From Angiostrongylus vasorum (lineage: Eukaryota; Nematoda; Chromadorea; Rhabditida; Metastrongylidae): DNA of 64,000 bases. Positions 1 to 11,517 of the stretch are shown in pieces (position 1 is the stretch's first letter; every line of letters begins with the position of its first letter). Below the pieces are notes generated by a model, which was not told the DNA's origin, ran no database searches, and saw nothing but the letters and a program-made list of their open reading frames with translations. The DNA is taken from positions 1 through 64,000 of the forward strand of contig JADANN010000287.1 in NCBI GenBank assembly GCA_018806985.1, in the 5' to 3' direction. The position numbers were made by a program, and so were the translations under genes.

Positions 1-165
1 TGCGAGCTTGTTATACAGCATACATTTACTTCTGTACAGAAACAGATATAATAAAACAGTAGCTCACGTTTTGGCAGCATTGCCTTTTTCAGGGCCTTTT
101 TACGTATCTTCCACTGAAGAAGAGACGAACAGCTGATTTTAGTCGCATATGGTTGACTTCGTGTC
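1..165 (-). mobile_element. Penelope-like element terminal remnant
   Basis: This stretch matches, in the same order, the terminal repeat and 3' untranslated part of the PLE at 22.93-23.22 kb: the segment that follows the GAACAAGAAAACGACG-type end, the decayed ribozyme-like core (positions 66-106) and the block around the AACAGCTGAT motif near 130. About 120 bases between those blocks are missing. The ribozyme core is mutated at several conserved bases. The window starts inside the element, so its true outer limit is unknown. Confidence 0.75.
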
Positions 166-194
166 TCCGTGGAAATGTAAGCGTGCGTTGGAAC

Positions 195-412
195 GAGTAC
201 CCTACACGATGGGCGAACAAATTCGTAAGTAAAATCAGTCCGTTGCACTCGGAGCTGCAGATTTTTCACAGATCGCGATATGAAACTCATTCCCATCGCC
301 ACACTCGAAGCAAACCAGCACCATGGACGACGACTGCGATGCAAAGAAACGAGTGGAAAATCTGGTGGCGTCTGCAGTATTCGTGAATACGGGCCGTCTA
401 AGTACTCAACTA
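195..412 (+). mobile_element. RTE-B retrotransposon 3' end fragment
   Basis: Aligns by eye to the minus-strand RTE-B tail at 2,064-2,260: both carry the frame reading LQIFHRSRYET/LQLFYRLRYET, then an R-N-E-W/R-N-E-R motif and a tail ending in a sequence like CCGTCTAAGTACTCAA. In strongylid RTE proteins the C-terminus typically reads RERNEWKRCWGP, which this resembles. Only the last ~70 codons and the tail are left, and frames are broken. Confidence 0.6.
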
Positions 413-630
413 GGTGCCCAATTTATGATTTACTTTGATGAGCCGAGCACCAAAGGATCCCACTATAAGCGTTAAATGCGGTTCCTTTTGCGTCACTCGT
501 GTAAGCAGAGCCCTTCCCAACTTTGCAGTTACACGTTTCGTATTACAAGCATGGTCTGTTACAGCACGGATTATTTATCACTGCCCATTGAAGATTCTAT
601 TTCCCAGCATGTATTTAACTTCACATTGCT

Positions 631-830
631 TATTCCATCCCGCCGGTCCGGCAAATCGGTACCAGACTTGTCTGGGAGGATAGCAGCACTGGCTCGATAC
701 ATCGGTAGGGCCACCGTGAGTCATTGTAAAGGCCAGATATGCTTTCAATCAGTTCCAACGATACTTAATGAAGTCGAATGAACGTCGCATCCCTCAGGGA
801 TTGATCAACGCCGAAAGCTTTATCCTTTTG
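631..830 (+). repeat. SINE-1 (tRNA-derived), 3' part
   Basis: Shares the body and 3' end of the SINE-1 family seen best at 48.6 and 60.0 kb, including the ACCAGACTTGTCTGGGAGGA block (664-683), a GTCATTGTAAAGGCCAGATA block and the end that reads GCTTTATCCTTT. The tRNA-like head with box A is missing or decayed, so this is a 5'-truncated copy. Confidence 0.8.
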
Positions 831-1001
831 TTATTGCTTCTTGCTTCTGACATTTTTCATTGTTTTATTATTCTTTCTACTTCTCCCAGGTTCAGTAGAA
901 CTTCGAGCATTTTCGTTCCCTTGTGCTGCCTCTTCTGCATTTCTACTACCTCATTTTTTCTTTTTTATCCAAACTACTCGCCTGCACTTCTTTCTTGGCT
1001 T

Positions 1002-1391
1002 AACTTACTTGAATACTTGGACGGCCCGTCTTCATTAGTTGTGCGAGCCCCAACATATTCTCCACTATTTCCGAGTTTTGGTGGTTAAGCCATTGTGGTT
1101 TCCTGGAGACCCGAAGTCACCCTGGCCAAAGTCTGCCCCAGGTCGTCACCACCACAGGTAGTCGCCGTCCTTGTGCATCAAAGGGAGATTTGCCACCATG
1201 CGACTGGTTGGATACCAGGACAATAGTCGATCCTCCTATTGGTTTACTCTTAGCTAGGTTTACTGATGAAAATGTTGGACTCCTTCTCATCTCGGGAAAC
1301 CCTGCCGTGGGAATGATTCCCCCCGTTGTAAATCGCAGCCCGACACACAGGAACACCTCCAAGCCATGATGAGGCAGTAAACCGTTGGGAG
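1002..1391 (-). repeat. Family A interspersed repeat, near full length
   Basis: One of eight near complete copies of a ~380 bp family in this window (others at 3.16, 13.05, 19.0, 32.05, 50.5, 57.3 and 58.3 kb). Read on its own strand it begins near CCAACGGTTTACTGCCTCAT and ends with the tail that becomes (AAGT)n. The last ~55 bases resemble the 3' end of RTE-B, so it is probably a SINE-like partner of that LINE. A long open frame runs through several copies. Confidence 0.85.
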
Positions 1392-2050
1392 ACTTGGCTA
1401 AACTTACCTTTAAGAAGTTAGTTTCCTGTTTGCTGCTTTCCGTGTGCTGAGCACTCTTTGTTTCCCTGCATCTAGTTCTTACGCAAATCTCTTCTCGACT
1501 TATATGAAACATCTCTAAACCGCATTGTATTTCCTAACGCTTCCGAGCACGAAATTTGAGATTGCGTTGCAGACCTCGTTTGGCTTTTCTGTGAGCACGT
1601 TCTTATGTCGCATTTGGAACCACTATTGAGCATCATGGAGAGTTTGACATTCACTTCTTTATTTTCTTCTTCAGGTAAATGTTCCCTGTGACGAGAAATC
1701 TGGTAATCAATGCAGTGCAGTAGAAATTAGTTGTGCGTTTGCGCTAAGGGTTCTTGTGTTTAATGCTTTGACGTGATAAGAAATTCCATATACTGCAAAA
1801 CGATTTTATACTGTGCTTGAATTGAATCTGTTTAAAAAGTATATTGAGAAGGAATATCTGTCACTCAATAGTACTAGTGAAGGAAACTAGAATAAAATAA
1901 CAGAGAGCTGTAATAGTTGCATTAAGAAACTTGTTATGTTCTTAAGATCCACTAAAAAGTTATTACAGTTAGTACATTAGCGTTATGATAAACATCAACA
2001 TGCGCTCACCATTCTACAAATTGAGGGTTGTATCCCGTCAACTTCGGTAG
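1391..2050. other. No gene recognised
   Basis: AT-rich sequence with frequent stops in all frames. No convincing exon with matched splice signals and no repeat shared with the rest of the window was seen. Confidence 0.5.
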
Positions 2051-2052
2051 TC

Positions 2053-2495
2053 ACTCTACTTACTTACTTACTTACTTGGATACTTGGACGGTCCGTCTTC
2101 ACGAGCTGTGTGGACCCCAGCACATATGCTATTCGTTCCTTTGTCTCGCAATCGTAGTCCCATGGTGGTGGTTTTATTCGAGCATGGGAGCGCGTGCGAG
2201 TCTCATACCGTAATCTGTAAAACAACTGCAGTTGCGGGCACAGCTGATTAACTTTGTTTACGAACACGTCCGCCCAACGTGTAGGTGGTCGTCCTGGGGG
2301 GAGGTTTGCATTCTCTTGGAGTCCACTCTACTGTTCTTTTCGTCCATCTGTCGTCTGTTCTTCTTACTATGTGACCGGCCCATCTACGGTAATCACTATG
2401 GAGAAGGCAACATCGAATTTCGTCACCACGTTAACTTCATGACGGATGAACAGGTGTCGAAAATCTATGAAATAGTGCGATGTTTGTATCATTGA
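2053..2495 (-). mobile_element. RTE-B retrotransposon 3' fragment with (AAGT)n tail
   Basis: On the minus strand this is the C-terminal part of an RTE-type reverse transcriptase, much decayed, followed by the 3' end CCGTCCAAGTATCCAAG and a run of four or five AAGT units (plus strand 2,058-2,078). The short tandem-repeat tail is typical of RTE LINEs. The C-terminal frame reads ETKERIAYVLGSTQL, comparable with the strongylid ending RNEWKRCWGP. It is 5'-truncated at about 2,495. Confidence 0.65.
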
Positions 2496-2499
2496 TCTC

Positions 2500-3155
2500 A
2501 CTTAATAAGATGTGCTAATCCTTTGTATTCAAAATAATAAAGTTCTGAAGCAGCGAAATTCTGATGCGATCTGAAATACATAAGTGGTCGTGACAAACGA
2601 AAAGTCAGTACTTTTCCTTCCGCGGATGATCACCTACAATCAACTCTAGGGTATGTATTGGTTAAGACGGATCGTTGTCACCTTTGATGGACTTGTTACT
2701 CCTTATGTGTTGAACAATTGTGAAGCTAACAAAGGAACTTTTTGTGATAGTAGTGGTGAACAGCTACATTTAGAATTCAGCTTTTAGTGGTCTCGTGCTC
2801 AAGTACCAACGTCAAACGTCCAATATTCGCGAACACTATGGTACACTCATATGTATCATCCACTGATCTGTTTAAATCCACCGCCAAGTCAGAATGTTCC
2901 ACCGTTTTATAGATGGAAAAACGCTGGAGGAGTGGTTGATTGAGTCATTCACAGCTATCGCTATGTTTTACGTCAAAAAAAATGAAAAAAAAGCAAAAGA
3001 TAGGGGACTTTTTGAGAACTCACTGTCGCAACGGGTCCTTCTTTAATTTTGTGCCCTTTTCAATACAACTTGGTGCAGAGATGGCACACAGTTTTTTCTT
3101 TTTTCCACCGACACATTTCCCAAAACTTCACATACAACTAACTTATTAATGCAGT
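2500..3155. other. No gene recognised
   Basis: No exon, RNA gene or repeat family member could be supported. A short T- and A-rich stretch occurs around 2,975-3,110. Confidence 0.5.
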
Positions 3156-3157
3156 CA

Positions 3158-3550
3158 TTACTTACTTAGATATTTGGATGGCCCGTCTTCACTGGTTTGT
3201 GCGGGTCCTAGAATAATTTCCACTTTTTTCGAAATTTTGCCGGTTAAGCCATTGTGGTTCCCTGGAATTCCGAGGTGAGCCAACTCAGTGTCTGCCCCAG
3301 GTCGTCGCCACCACAGGCAGACGCCGCTCTTATGCATCGGAGAGATTTCCCACCAGGTAAATAGCTTTGATACTAGGACGGTGGTCAGTCCTGGTATTGG
3401 TTTATTCTTAGCTGGGCTTCCTAATGGAAGCGCCGGATTCCTTGTCAGCTTGGGAGGCCCTGCTGAGACATGAATCCCTCCGCTGTACGTCACAGCCCCA
3501 CACCCAGGCAGGAACACCTAGCCACGATGAGGCAGCAGACCATTTGGAAG
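3158..3550 (-). repeat. Family A interspersed repeat, near full length
   Basis: Near complete family A copy with its 3' tail (ACTTACTT on the plus strand) at 3,158-3,167. A 119-codon open frame spans almost the whole element and ends in the tail with a lysine codon and TAA. It is the longest continuous example of the family-wide frame that contains SPAKNKPIPG. Confidence 0.85.
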
Positions 3551-3619
3551 AATGTAATAATTAACTGAAACAAAATAGTACTTCAATTTGAAGGAAGCTT
3601 TTTTCTGACACAAATGAAA

Positions 3620-3903
3620 GATAAAAGGACAAAGTTTTTTGGCGATGATCAATCTCTAAGGGACCCACCATGCTTTCGACTTCATTAGAAGCGTTAGAGG
3701 CGACGGAATGCATGCCTGGCTTAAAGCAATGATTAGCGGTGAGCTAGCAATGTGTCAAATCAGTGCTGCTATCCTCCCAGACAAGTCTGCTGCCAATTTT
3801 ACACCCCAAGAGGGATGGAGGGTTTAGTGAGCCTGTGGCGTTGGATCAACTCCATGCACATTGCAGAGCTCCTTTAACCACTGTGCTACCCGTGCCCGAC
3901 CTA
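3620..3903 (-). repeat. SINE-1 (tRNA-derived), minus orientation
   Basis: The plus strand shows the reverse complement of SINE-1: the 3' end GATAAAAGGAC, the TGCTGCTATCCTCCCAGACA block at 3,765-3,784 and the head ending at the box A region CCACTGTGCTACCCGTGCCC. It is full length in outline, with many substitutions. Confidence 0.75.
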
Positions 3904-4830
3904 AGTATAGTTTCTTATTGGTAAAACTCAAAAAAGAAAACAACGAGAGCTTGAGCTTAAGTGCAGTGAAAACATTGAAATATTTCACCTTTAATGTAGT
4001 GTAACCAAATGTATTCATCTTAAGCAGCCGTTCAGTGGGAACGATGTACTACAAATTGGAAGCACTGCTGAGTACAGATTGGATGACAATTTCAGATCAA
4101 TATTTGTAGTAAGCAGCATCCTTTTCATGTGCGGTCCCCAGTCGGTTAGCGGCAAGAATAAATAGCACTTCCCAATGGGAAGATGGAAGGTTTAAGGCAT
4201 TCTAAAAGTTACTTTGTGTTCACCGTGAGACATAAGTGGATCGAGCGGTTGGGCTACCGGAATCGTGGTGAGATATACTTTTTGTGCTCACGTTGACATA
4301 TTCATGTATGCTTGCGCGGTTGTGTTCTCGTATATGCAGATTGTAATCTACAAGTCATTTCCATCGAGTGATGGTAAGTATACGACTGGAAAGTGCATGG
4401 GATGTGGTTCAGAGTCGTACCGTATATATAAGATCGTTATCTACTTTGAGAAAGCTTGGCGAACTACCTGTGAGAATATCCAGCCTCATTGACAAAAATG
4501 AGCTAGCTGCTCGTGAAAGTGGTGAGCGTCAGAATCCTCATTTGAGGAGCTGATGATACGAACTAAGATTACGTAGAGAATAAGCATAGTGGTAAGGCGA
4601 TAATTTGCAAAAGTTTTGTTGCAATACCAAAGAATTATTTTTACAGCTCATTTTTCTTCATGCCATAGCATTAGGTGAAGTTTTGTCATTTTTTAGTGAG
4701 TGCTTCTATTTTATTGTAACTTGTGTAGTTTTTGATTTATAAAGAACAGAGCGCGTGACTTTCGTTGGTGGAACCTGTGTTGAGTTAATGCTTCAACGAC
4801 AATGAACACTACGAAATTCTGGTAGTACAC
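3903..4830. other. No gene recognised
   Basis: No supported exons. Two short overlapping open frames around 4,265-4,553 lack splice signals or family resemblance and are treated as chance. Confidence 0.5.
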
Positions 4831-7260
4831 CTAGTTTCTTGGATCATTGGATGGCCCGTTTTCACTAGTAGGACTGGTCCCAACACAGTTTAAATTTGTT
4901 TTCCGTTCCGCCAATCGTGGTCCATCATAGTGATGGTCTGCTTCGAACACGATTCACGGCCACGACGCAGATTTCGTGATCCTGTAATTGTCTCCGCCTT
5001 CGGATGCAAGTGGTTTCCTTAGGCTACGAAAACGTTCTCTCATCGTTTAGGTGGTCATGCGAAAGGACGTTCGATTCTCTTGGAATCACCCCAGTGTTCT
5101 TCTTGTCAGTTCATCTGTTCATCATATAAATGGCCCATTGGTGTTCATCTATTGATGCATACTCTCCTGGATCTCGAAGATGTGACGGGTTTCAAAAACC
5201 TTATCTCGCAATTCGCTAAGACGTCGTGTATCGACTCAATTTCAGCTTGGGTCAAACAATCTGTGGTTGAAATATTTAAGCCCCACGACTCCGCTGCAAA
5301 ATAGTGTGCTGGAAGGACTGCTCAGTTGAAAAGGTGAATGCTTAGTTTTGGATCGGTTATCCGGTCGGTGGCTTCCTCGAGTGGCCCGAACGCGACTCAT
5401 GATGCTCTCCTTCTTCTGGCTAATTCCTCCTTCGTCTTGTTCTCCATGTTCATTGAACGTCCAAGTACAACTACAGGGTAGTTTCCTTAATTAAATAAAC
5501 ATCAGTACGATTTGTTCACCTTCGCACGATAGACTCTTAACAAACTGGGTTTTCGTCCTATCTATGCGCAGTCCAATTCTTTTTCCCTCTTCGTATAGTT
5601 CATTTAGCATCTTATGTGATTCATTGCTACGCCTCGAAAAGGTGGTGATGACAATAAAAAAAGGTTTTACATAAATTTTCCATTAAGCACATGTCCCAGT
5701 CAATCGATCTTCTTGTCTGCTGCAAAACTGCGGAAGTAAACAACTTCTGAAAGAGAGTGTAGATTTGTGCCGAACCCATTTTTAGTATGCGTATGGAAAG
5801 GGACCAATTGAAAAAGCTGTATTTTTGTGTCGCAGTTACGATAGCATCCGGCTAATTTTCTTATGTTGGACGGGTCCACTGCTTGGCTACGAGCACTGAT
5901 AGGGAGTGCATCCATTCCGACGCTGTTAAACAATATTTCATAGCCGACAGATGTTAAAACATGGGTTAGGCGGTACTCCCAGCAGATTGGTTGGAAGTGC
6001 TCTTATGATCACTCTTCTTGAGAGAAATGACTACTGGTGACGTGTTCCACTGCTCTTTAATTTCTTACTTTAGAGGATAAAACACGATTTTGCTTGCGAG
6101 AAATATGTTAAAATTGTGGCTGATGTCTCGAAAGAATTTGGCTATAATATTAGTGGATCGTGGAGCTCTTTCTCTATATTTTCTATCGCAACTCGAATTT
6201 CAGAGAGAGGAATCCAAGGCGAAATGGAGTGGAGGAATTCTCCAACTGGCTGGCAATTTGAGGTCCGAGATGGGGAGTGTGGAACTGAAAAGATTGGTGT
6301 TGGACCTCTCTTTCATTAATTCCATATTATGGAGGAATGTAGTGCCAATCCCATCTTCGTTCATCAGGGTGGACAGCGGAACCTTATAGTCGCAAAGGTT
6401 TCGACGTCACTTCTTGAGACCGGATAGTTTTTGGGTTACTCCCAATGATGTTTTTTGCATATGTCGATGCAAATCCAGGGTCAGGCTTCAGTGTCTTTCT
6501 TTTTCGACAACTCCTCAACAGTAACGGAGATGCGGTCTGAACCTCTTGTTTGAAGAGATGAGGCGAGTTCCGCAAAAGTGTTAGTCTTTCAAGAAACAGC
6601 TTGCAGTCTTCGGTCGGAGCTATCACTCCCTGTCAGTCATTTAAGAAGTGAGTTCGACTAAGAATATTCTCACCACACATTTATTGCCTTGTGCTTCTTA
6701 TAGGGTGATAGTTATTTTCCAGCTTAAGGCTGAAGAGAAGCTTGGCATGGAGAAGGCGAGGACCGGATTCAGTACAGAATTTAGGCACCACAAGGGTGTA
6801 AAACAAAATGGAATTCGTTAAAGTGAGTACCTATGAGGTACAAGTGCTATGGATAGGAACTGCGCAAGACCGTTTGCACCCTTATTTCGATATCGTATTC
6901 CGAATTTTCCTATCCGGCATTCATATTCGTTAGCCTTTCTTAATCTGGCGCTGAACTCTTCAAGACGATTTTGAAGGACTCTTTGTTGTGGGCTAGTTTC
7001 TCTAATAAGTTGTAAAGCGCGTTCACTTCGCGCTCACCAACTGTACCAGTTGCTGCGTACTAATTGTCGATTCAGACTTTCTTTTTATGCAAAAGCTGGA
7101 TACGAAGATTGGCTAAGAGCGGTGACAGGATTTCGTATGAAGTGACTTGATGGAAAATAAGTGAGTGTACGATAAAGCCAGCGCCGCCGACATTTTTGTC
7201 GGTCTTATTGTTTTTCATCTCTCCTAGGATAATCACACGGAATTTGATGAGACTAGCGGC
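4830..7260 (-). mobile_element. RTE-B LINE, long but heavily decayed copy
   Basis: Read on the minus strand, scattered frames give an RTE order: an endonuclease part near 6,985-7,045 (EREVNALYNLLEKLA), a linker with VTVEELSKKK near 6,500, a reverse transcriptase piece near 5,815-5,860 (CYRNCDTKIQLFQL), a frame with KTQFVK near 5,545 and GRSMNMENK near 5,440-5,465, and the shared 3' end near 4,838-4,905. RTE elements move by target-primed reverse transcription with an apurinic-type endonuclease and an RT. Stops and frameshifts interrupt every domain, so this copy is dead. The catalytic Asp pair could not be located. Family assignment rests on remembered strongylid RTE wording. Confidence 0.65.
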
Positions 7261-7436
7261 ATCTAGAAAAGTCGGCGTCTGAAGACTGTTCTGGTGTTAC
7301 AGGTGCAGAGCAAGAAGCAGTCTCCACGAAATGTCGTCAACGTGCTCGTTTTGACCGTTTCCAACTATGCGAACCGAGATTCTATCGCCTCTTACCGTCT
7401 CACCGCCAGACGTCGTAAACGGGAGCGCCCAGTTTG

Positions 7437-7620
7437 CGCTGGTTGAGCAAGTCGCGGTTCCCTAGAGTCCCGAAATAAGCCTAGCCGAAGCCTTCCTTAC
7501 GTCCTCGCTACTAGAAACACGGGCCGGCTTTTATGGATGACGGGGAGACTTGCCATCATGCAATCATTGAAATTTGGTCCCAGAACGGCGGTGATTTCTG
7601 GCAGTAATTTTCTCTTTTAC
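7437..7620 (-). repeat. Family A fragment
   Basis: Decayed partial copy: the plus strand shows the GGTTCCCTAGAGTCCCGAA block and the GAGACTTGCCATCATGCAAT block, which align with the centre of family A in minus orientation. It directly abuts the 5' truncation point of the RTE-A copy that follows. Confidence 0.6.
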
Positions 7621-7649
7621 GACTACGATTAAAAACATGTGGATCAATT

Positions 7650-10180
7650 TCGGCTTTGACAATTTTCGTCGTTTACGCGCCGACATCAAACTATGACGAA
7701 GAAGAAGTCGAAGAGTTCTATATGGACTTGGAGAAGTTCTACAGAGAAGACCATACATTCTTCAAGGTCATCACTGGAGATTTGAACGCCAACATTGGAC
7801 CAAGAAGAACGCCTGAAGAACGTCACATTGGGACCCACGGATTAGAAAGGAACGAACAGAGTGAGCGGCTCTCTGAGTTTATCATGACGACGATGGTAAA
7901 TCGCAATTCCAAAAGCCCCAGGCTCAACGCTGGACGTGGGAGTCTCCCAATGGAGAGTACCATAACGAACTAGACCACATCATAGTAAATAGAAGGTTTT
8001 GTTTAACACATGTCGCTGTTGTCCCAAAATTCTACACGGGATCAGACCATCGCCTCCTTTGTGCAAGGTTCTATTTCTCGCGGAAAGGAGAAGAGCCGCT
8101 AAATTCAAAAACGGAAGTCCCAGAACCACCATAAACTGGGACTTGTTCAATTCATTAGTCGGCTGTTGGGAAGATGCCGTTGTCAAGAACATCGACGAGG
8201 AGCATGATCGGCTCATTCAACATCTTCACGTTAGCGCTTTGAAAGCTGAGAGTTCGAAAGCCACCATGAGTCGTCTACCTCCAGAAATACTCGAGGTGAT
8301 ACGCATGCGTGAAATGGCACGAGCAGCAGGCAACCGACAACTCACGCATGAACTTGCAAAACGATGCGGACAGGCCATAAAAGAAGATCTTAGAGAGAGA
8401 AGAGCAGCAGTAATGGTCGAAGCTGCAGAGGCTGGGAAAAGCATTTGCAAAGCCCATCGAAGCTTCGCTAATTACAGGACCAAGATGATTGCACTCCGAC
8501 GCCGAGACGGAACAGTTACAGAGTCCAGAATGCCAATGGAGAAAACCATTCACGAATACTAGTCAGATCTCTTCGATAGCCACGTCCACCTTCCGTCATA
8601 TGAAATAAAGGGAATGGATATGTTGTACGACCGGTTCTCCTTTCCGAAATCCGACATGCCATTTCGTCGGTGAAAAAATCGAACAGCACCAGGTCCGGAG
8701 AGGATAAGATCAGAGCATCTGCAGAACCTTCCGCCAGTCCTCGTAAACACACTGGCTCGGCTCTTCACACGTTGTCTCTCTGAATGCAAGGTCGCTACTC
8801 AATGGAAGACCAGCAAGACCGTGTTATTGTTCAAAAAAGGGTGACCTACACGATATCGGCAACTATCGTCCAATCTGCTGCTGTATGTCGTCTGCAAACT
8901 TTTCCACCCGAGTCATCCTAAACAGGATTGACAGAACACTGGAAGAAGGACAGCCATGTGAGCAAGGAGGATTTCGAAAAGGATTTAGTGCGATGGACCA
9001 TATCCACACGGTAACAAGACTCATTGAAGCATCGCCAGAGTACAAAAGACCGCTGTCTCTCATTTTCATCGGTTTGAAGAAGGCCTTTGACTCAATTGAG
9101 ATAGAAGCAGTCATAGAAGCCTTGATAGTCAAGGAGTCCCCACTCAGCACATAAAGATTCCTCGTGAGCTTTATAAAAATTTCACAACCAGGATATCACC
9201 ATTTCTAGAACGATATTAACATTGACGTCAAAAGAGGGGTTAGGCAAGGCGATACCATCTCGCCAAAATTATTTACCGCCACCCTCCAGAACGTCATGCG
9301 AACATTGGAATAGGATAATATGGGAGTGGAAATCGATGGTCGGCAGTTACACCATCTTCGCTTTGCTTATGACATCGTCCTTATAACATCAAACACATTA
9401 GCCAAGCTGAGCGTATGCTTGCCGACTTTGATAAAGCCTGTGGAAAGACTGGTCTTCGACTAAATCTCACGAAAACGATGTTCATGAGGAATGAATTGGT
9501 TTCGTATGCCCCATTCACGCTCAACGGAACGAATATCTTCGGATGCTCTAGTTATGCCTATCTAGGTCGGGAAATCAATATGATGAACGACTTTGCTCCA
9601 GAGTTGAGCAGAAAGAAATGAGCGGCTTGGGGAGCTCTAAAGAGCATCCAGGAAGTAATGAGGACAGCAAAGAACACCCGACTCCGTGCCCACCTTTTCG
9701 ACTCAACGGTACTTTCTGCGTTAACGTATGCGTCAGAAACCTGGCCGCTGCGTAAACAGGATGAAAAGTCACTCAGCGTTATTGAACGCGCAGTCGAAAG
9801 AACCATGCTAGGAGTATCCCGTTTCATGCAAGTAAGGGAAGGGATCCGAAGCTCCGACCTGCGTCAACGATCAAAAATCAAAGATGTCGTTCTGTACGCC
9901 AAAGAGACAAAGATAAGGTGGGCCGGGCATGTAATGCGTATGAATCACAACCGATGGACAAGAGCCGTTTGTGACTGGATTCCTCGGGATGTTAAACGCA
10001 TTTCAGGAAGACCACCGACTCGATGGTCAGAGTTCTTCACGAAAAGCCTAGAAGAAAGATATGGTGCTCAACGAGTCCCTAAGCGAGCAGAACCCTCTGG
10101 GCTACTCTTGCACGCCACAGGGAAAAGTGGAAAATTTACTGGCGCCGGCTCCAGTCACTCGACGATCAACGGGACTACAG
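7650..10180 (+). mobile_element. RTE-A LINE (endonuclease-reverse transcriptase), 5'-truncated and dead
   Basis: An RTE retrotransposon of the kind annotated in strongylid genomes as endonuclease-reverse transcriptase. Endonuclease motifs are visible: GDLNANIG (about 7,775-7,800), THGLERNEQSERLSEF and YTGSDHR (about 8,029-8,050). Next come a linker (7,999-8,562), RT pieces (8,885-9,154; 9,415-9,621) and a C-terminal block with RWAGHVMRMN and RPPTRWSEFF (9,658-10,100). At least four frameshifts or stops separate these segments. Two catalytic sites are lost: the RT motif A reads FIGLKKAFD instead of FIDLKKAFD, and the FADD motif reads FAYD near 9,362. The 5' end of the endonuclease is missing; the full 5' region is seen in the copy at 53.75-56.8 kb. 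Confidence 0.9.
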
Positions 10181-10388
10181 GTGATATAGGTGAGTTTTCT
10201 CTTAGCTGGTATTTCAGATAAAGAGGTCGAATTCCTTCTCGGTTTGAGTGACCCTGTCAGGTGTGATAAACCCCGTTTTGAACAACATAGTCGGGGCCCA
10301 CTGGAACACCCCCGCACAGCAATGAAGAGACGACAAACCGTTCCAACTATACCTGCAATAGATACTTCCAAAACTAGAAGAGGTAACA

Positions 10389-10650
10389 CACGAGTACTAC
10401 CACAGCGATGCTAGGACCTTTGCAATACTCCGGACCGCAGTTGTCTGTAGTGGGGATCAAACACGCCATTACCCTTTCCGGGTGCTAGCGCATCATGCTC
10501 CTCTTTTGTTTCGCCTTTCTGTCAGCTAGTTTTTCAGTCTACCAGTGCCATCAGAAATCACCCGTCAACGGTATTGATCTGAGAAGCATAAATCGGTATC
10601 GAACCAAATTAAGCTGAGGCTGTAGTCAAAACCACAATGTTAACCTTTAA
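10389..10650 (-). repeat. Family D repeat with tRNA-like core
   Basis: Inverted relative to the copy at 33,840-34,095; both share the block ending in AAGCTGAGGCTRTAGT, a CCCGTCAACGG block and the central region with the GCGTT/GCGCATC pair. The centre resembles a tRNA with box A and box B, seen better at 33.7 kb. Substitutions are frequent. Confidence 0.65.
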
Positions 10651-10659
10651 TTTACGGCC

Positions 10660-10830
10660 TGCTACAATTTTTTCACGGTAGGGCACTGTTTGAAATACAA
10701 CCACAATAATGCGGAGATGTTGGAAAAACTCGGGAGCTCAGTTGGACTTCGAACCCTTTCAGGAGGGTCAGGTGCTATCCACCACACCATCCAAGGCCCT
10801 TGCTTTGCCTTTCTCTCCGCTTTTACTCTC
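10660..10830 (-). repeat. tRNA-like SINE (family D relative)
   Basis: On the minus strand the sequence reads a tRNA-like head: ATGGTGTGGTGGATAGCACC, then GGGTTCGAAGTCC at box B spacing, followed by a segment reading into TTGTATTTCAAACAGTGCC. A second member lies at 45,845-46,010. No acceptor stem is formed, so it is a SINE rather than a tRNA gene. Confidence 0.6.
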
Positions 10831-11500
10831 TAATTTTAGCGTTGTGATAAATGACGATAATGATAACTACCTGATAACTCTTTTTTTTTCCATAGCTATC
10901 TTACGTGAGAACATGAAAGCTTAACAAACACATGGAAGAGGCCTTGTGCTATCTCCACGGAGGTGGATACGATCCTTCCAATATGATGCCTCTCTGCTCC
11001 TCTTTAAGTCTGCCTAAAAATCAAAATCCTGAGGAAAATGAAAGAAATACGCCGCCTTTCTGAAGCACTTGACGTTAACAAGGACAGCTCTTGGCTTAAA
11101 AAAAAGAGAAAAAATTATGGGTCCATCGCAGTAGGATAACACGACTTGTTGGGCTTATTGGCAAAGACCACTGGATTCCACCGGCTTCGATCCCAATCCA
11201 AAAAAGGTTGCTATAAGATGAGACCATGTTTGGTTAAACTTGGAACGCCTAAGCATTACCGGGCCACGTAGGAGTTGAAGTCAGTACACGTGTGTTTAAC
11301 ATACCCTTCTGGCTCATTGACGCAAAGAAGCGTACATCCGTAATTACGGTAAAGGCGCAGAATACGGACTGTTTCTTCCGAACACTTTAGGAAACGTATG
11401 GTCCTCGGCTCGTGGATTTCCCGCAATGAAGATGTTATGGAAGTCATTTGAGCAGGGATCCCACAATCGCGAACTGCTTAGGCTGTCAGTTGGAAAGAGG
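10830..11500. other. No gene recognised
   Basis: No repeat or exon could be supported before the first UBA2-like exon. Confidence 0.45.
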
Positions 11501-11517
11501 GAGAGTATGCCAAGTGT

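Noticed and set aside
8516..8789. Minus-strand frames opposite RTE-A
   Set aside because: Shadows of the plus-strand element.
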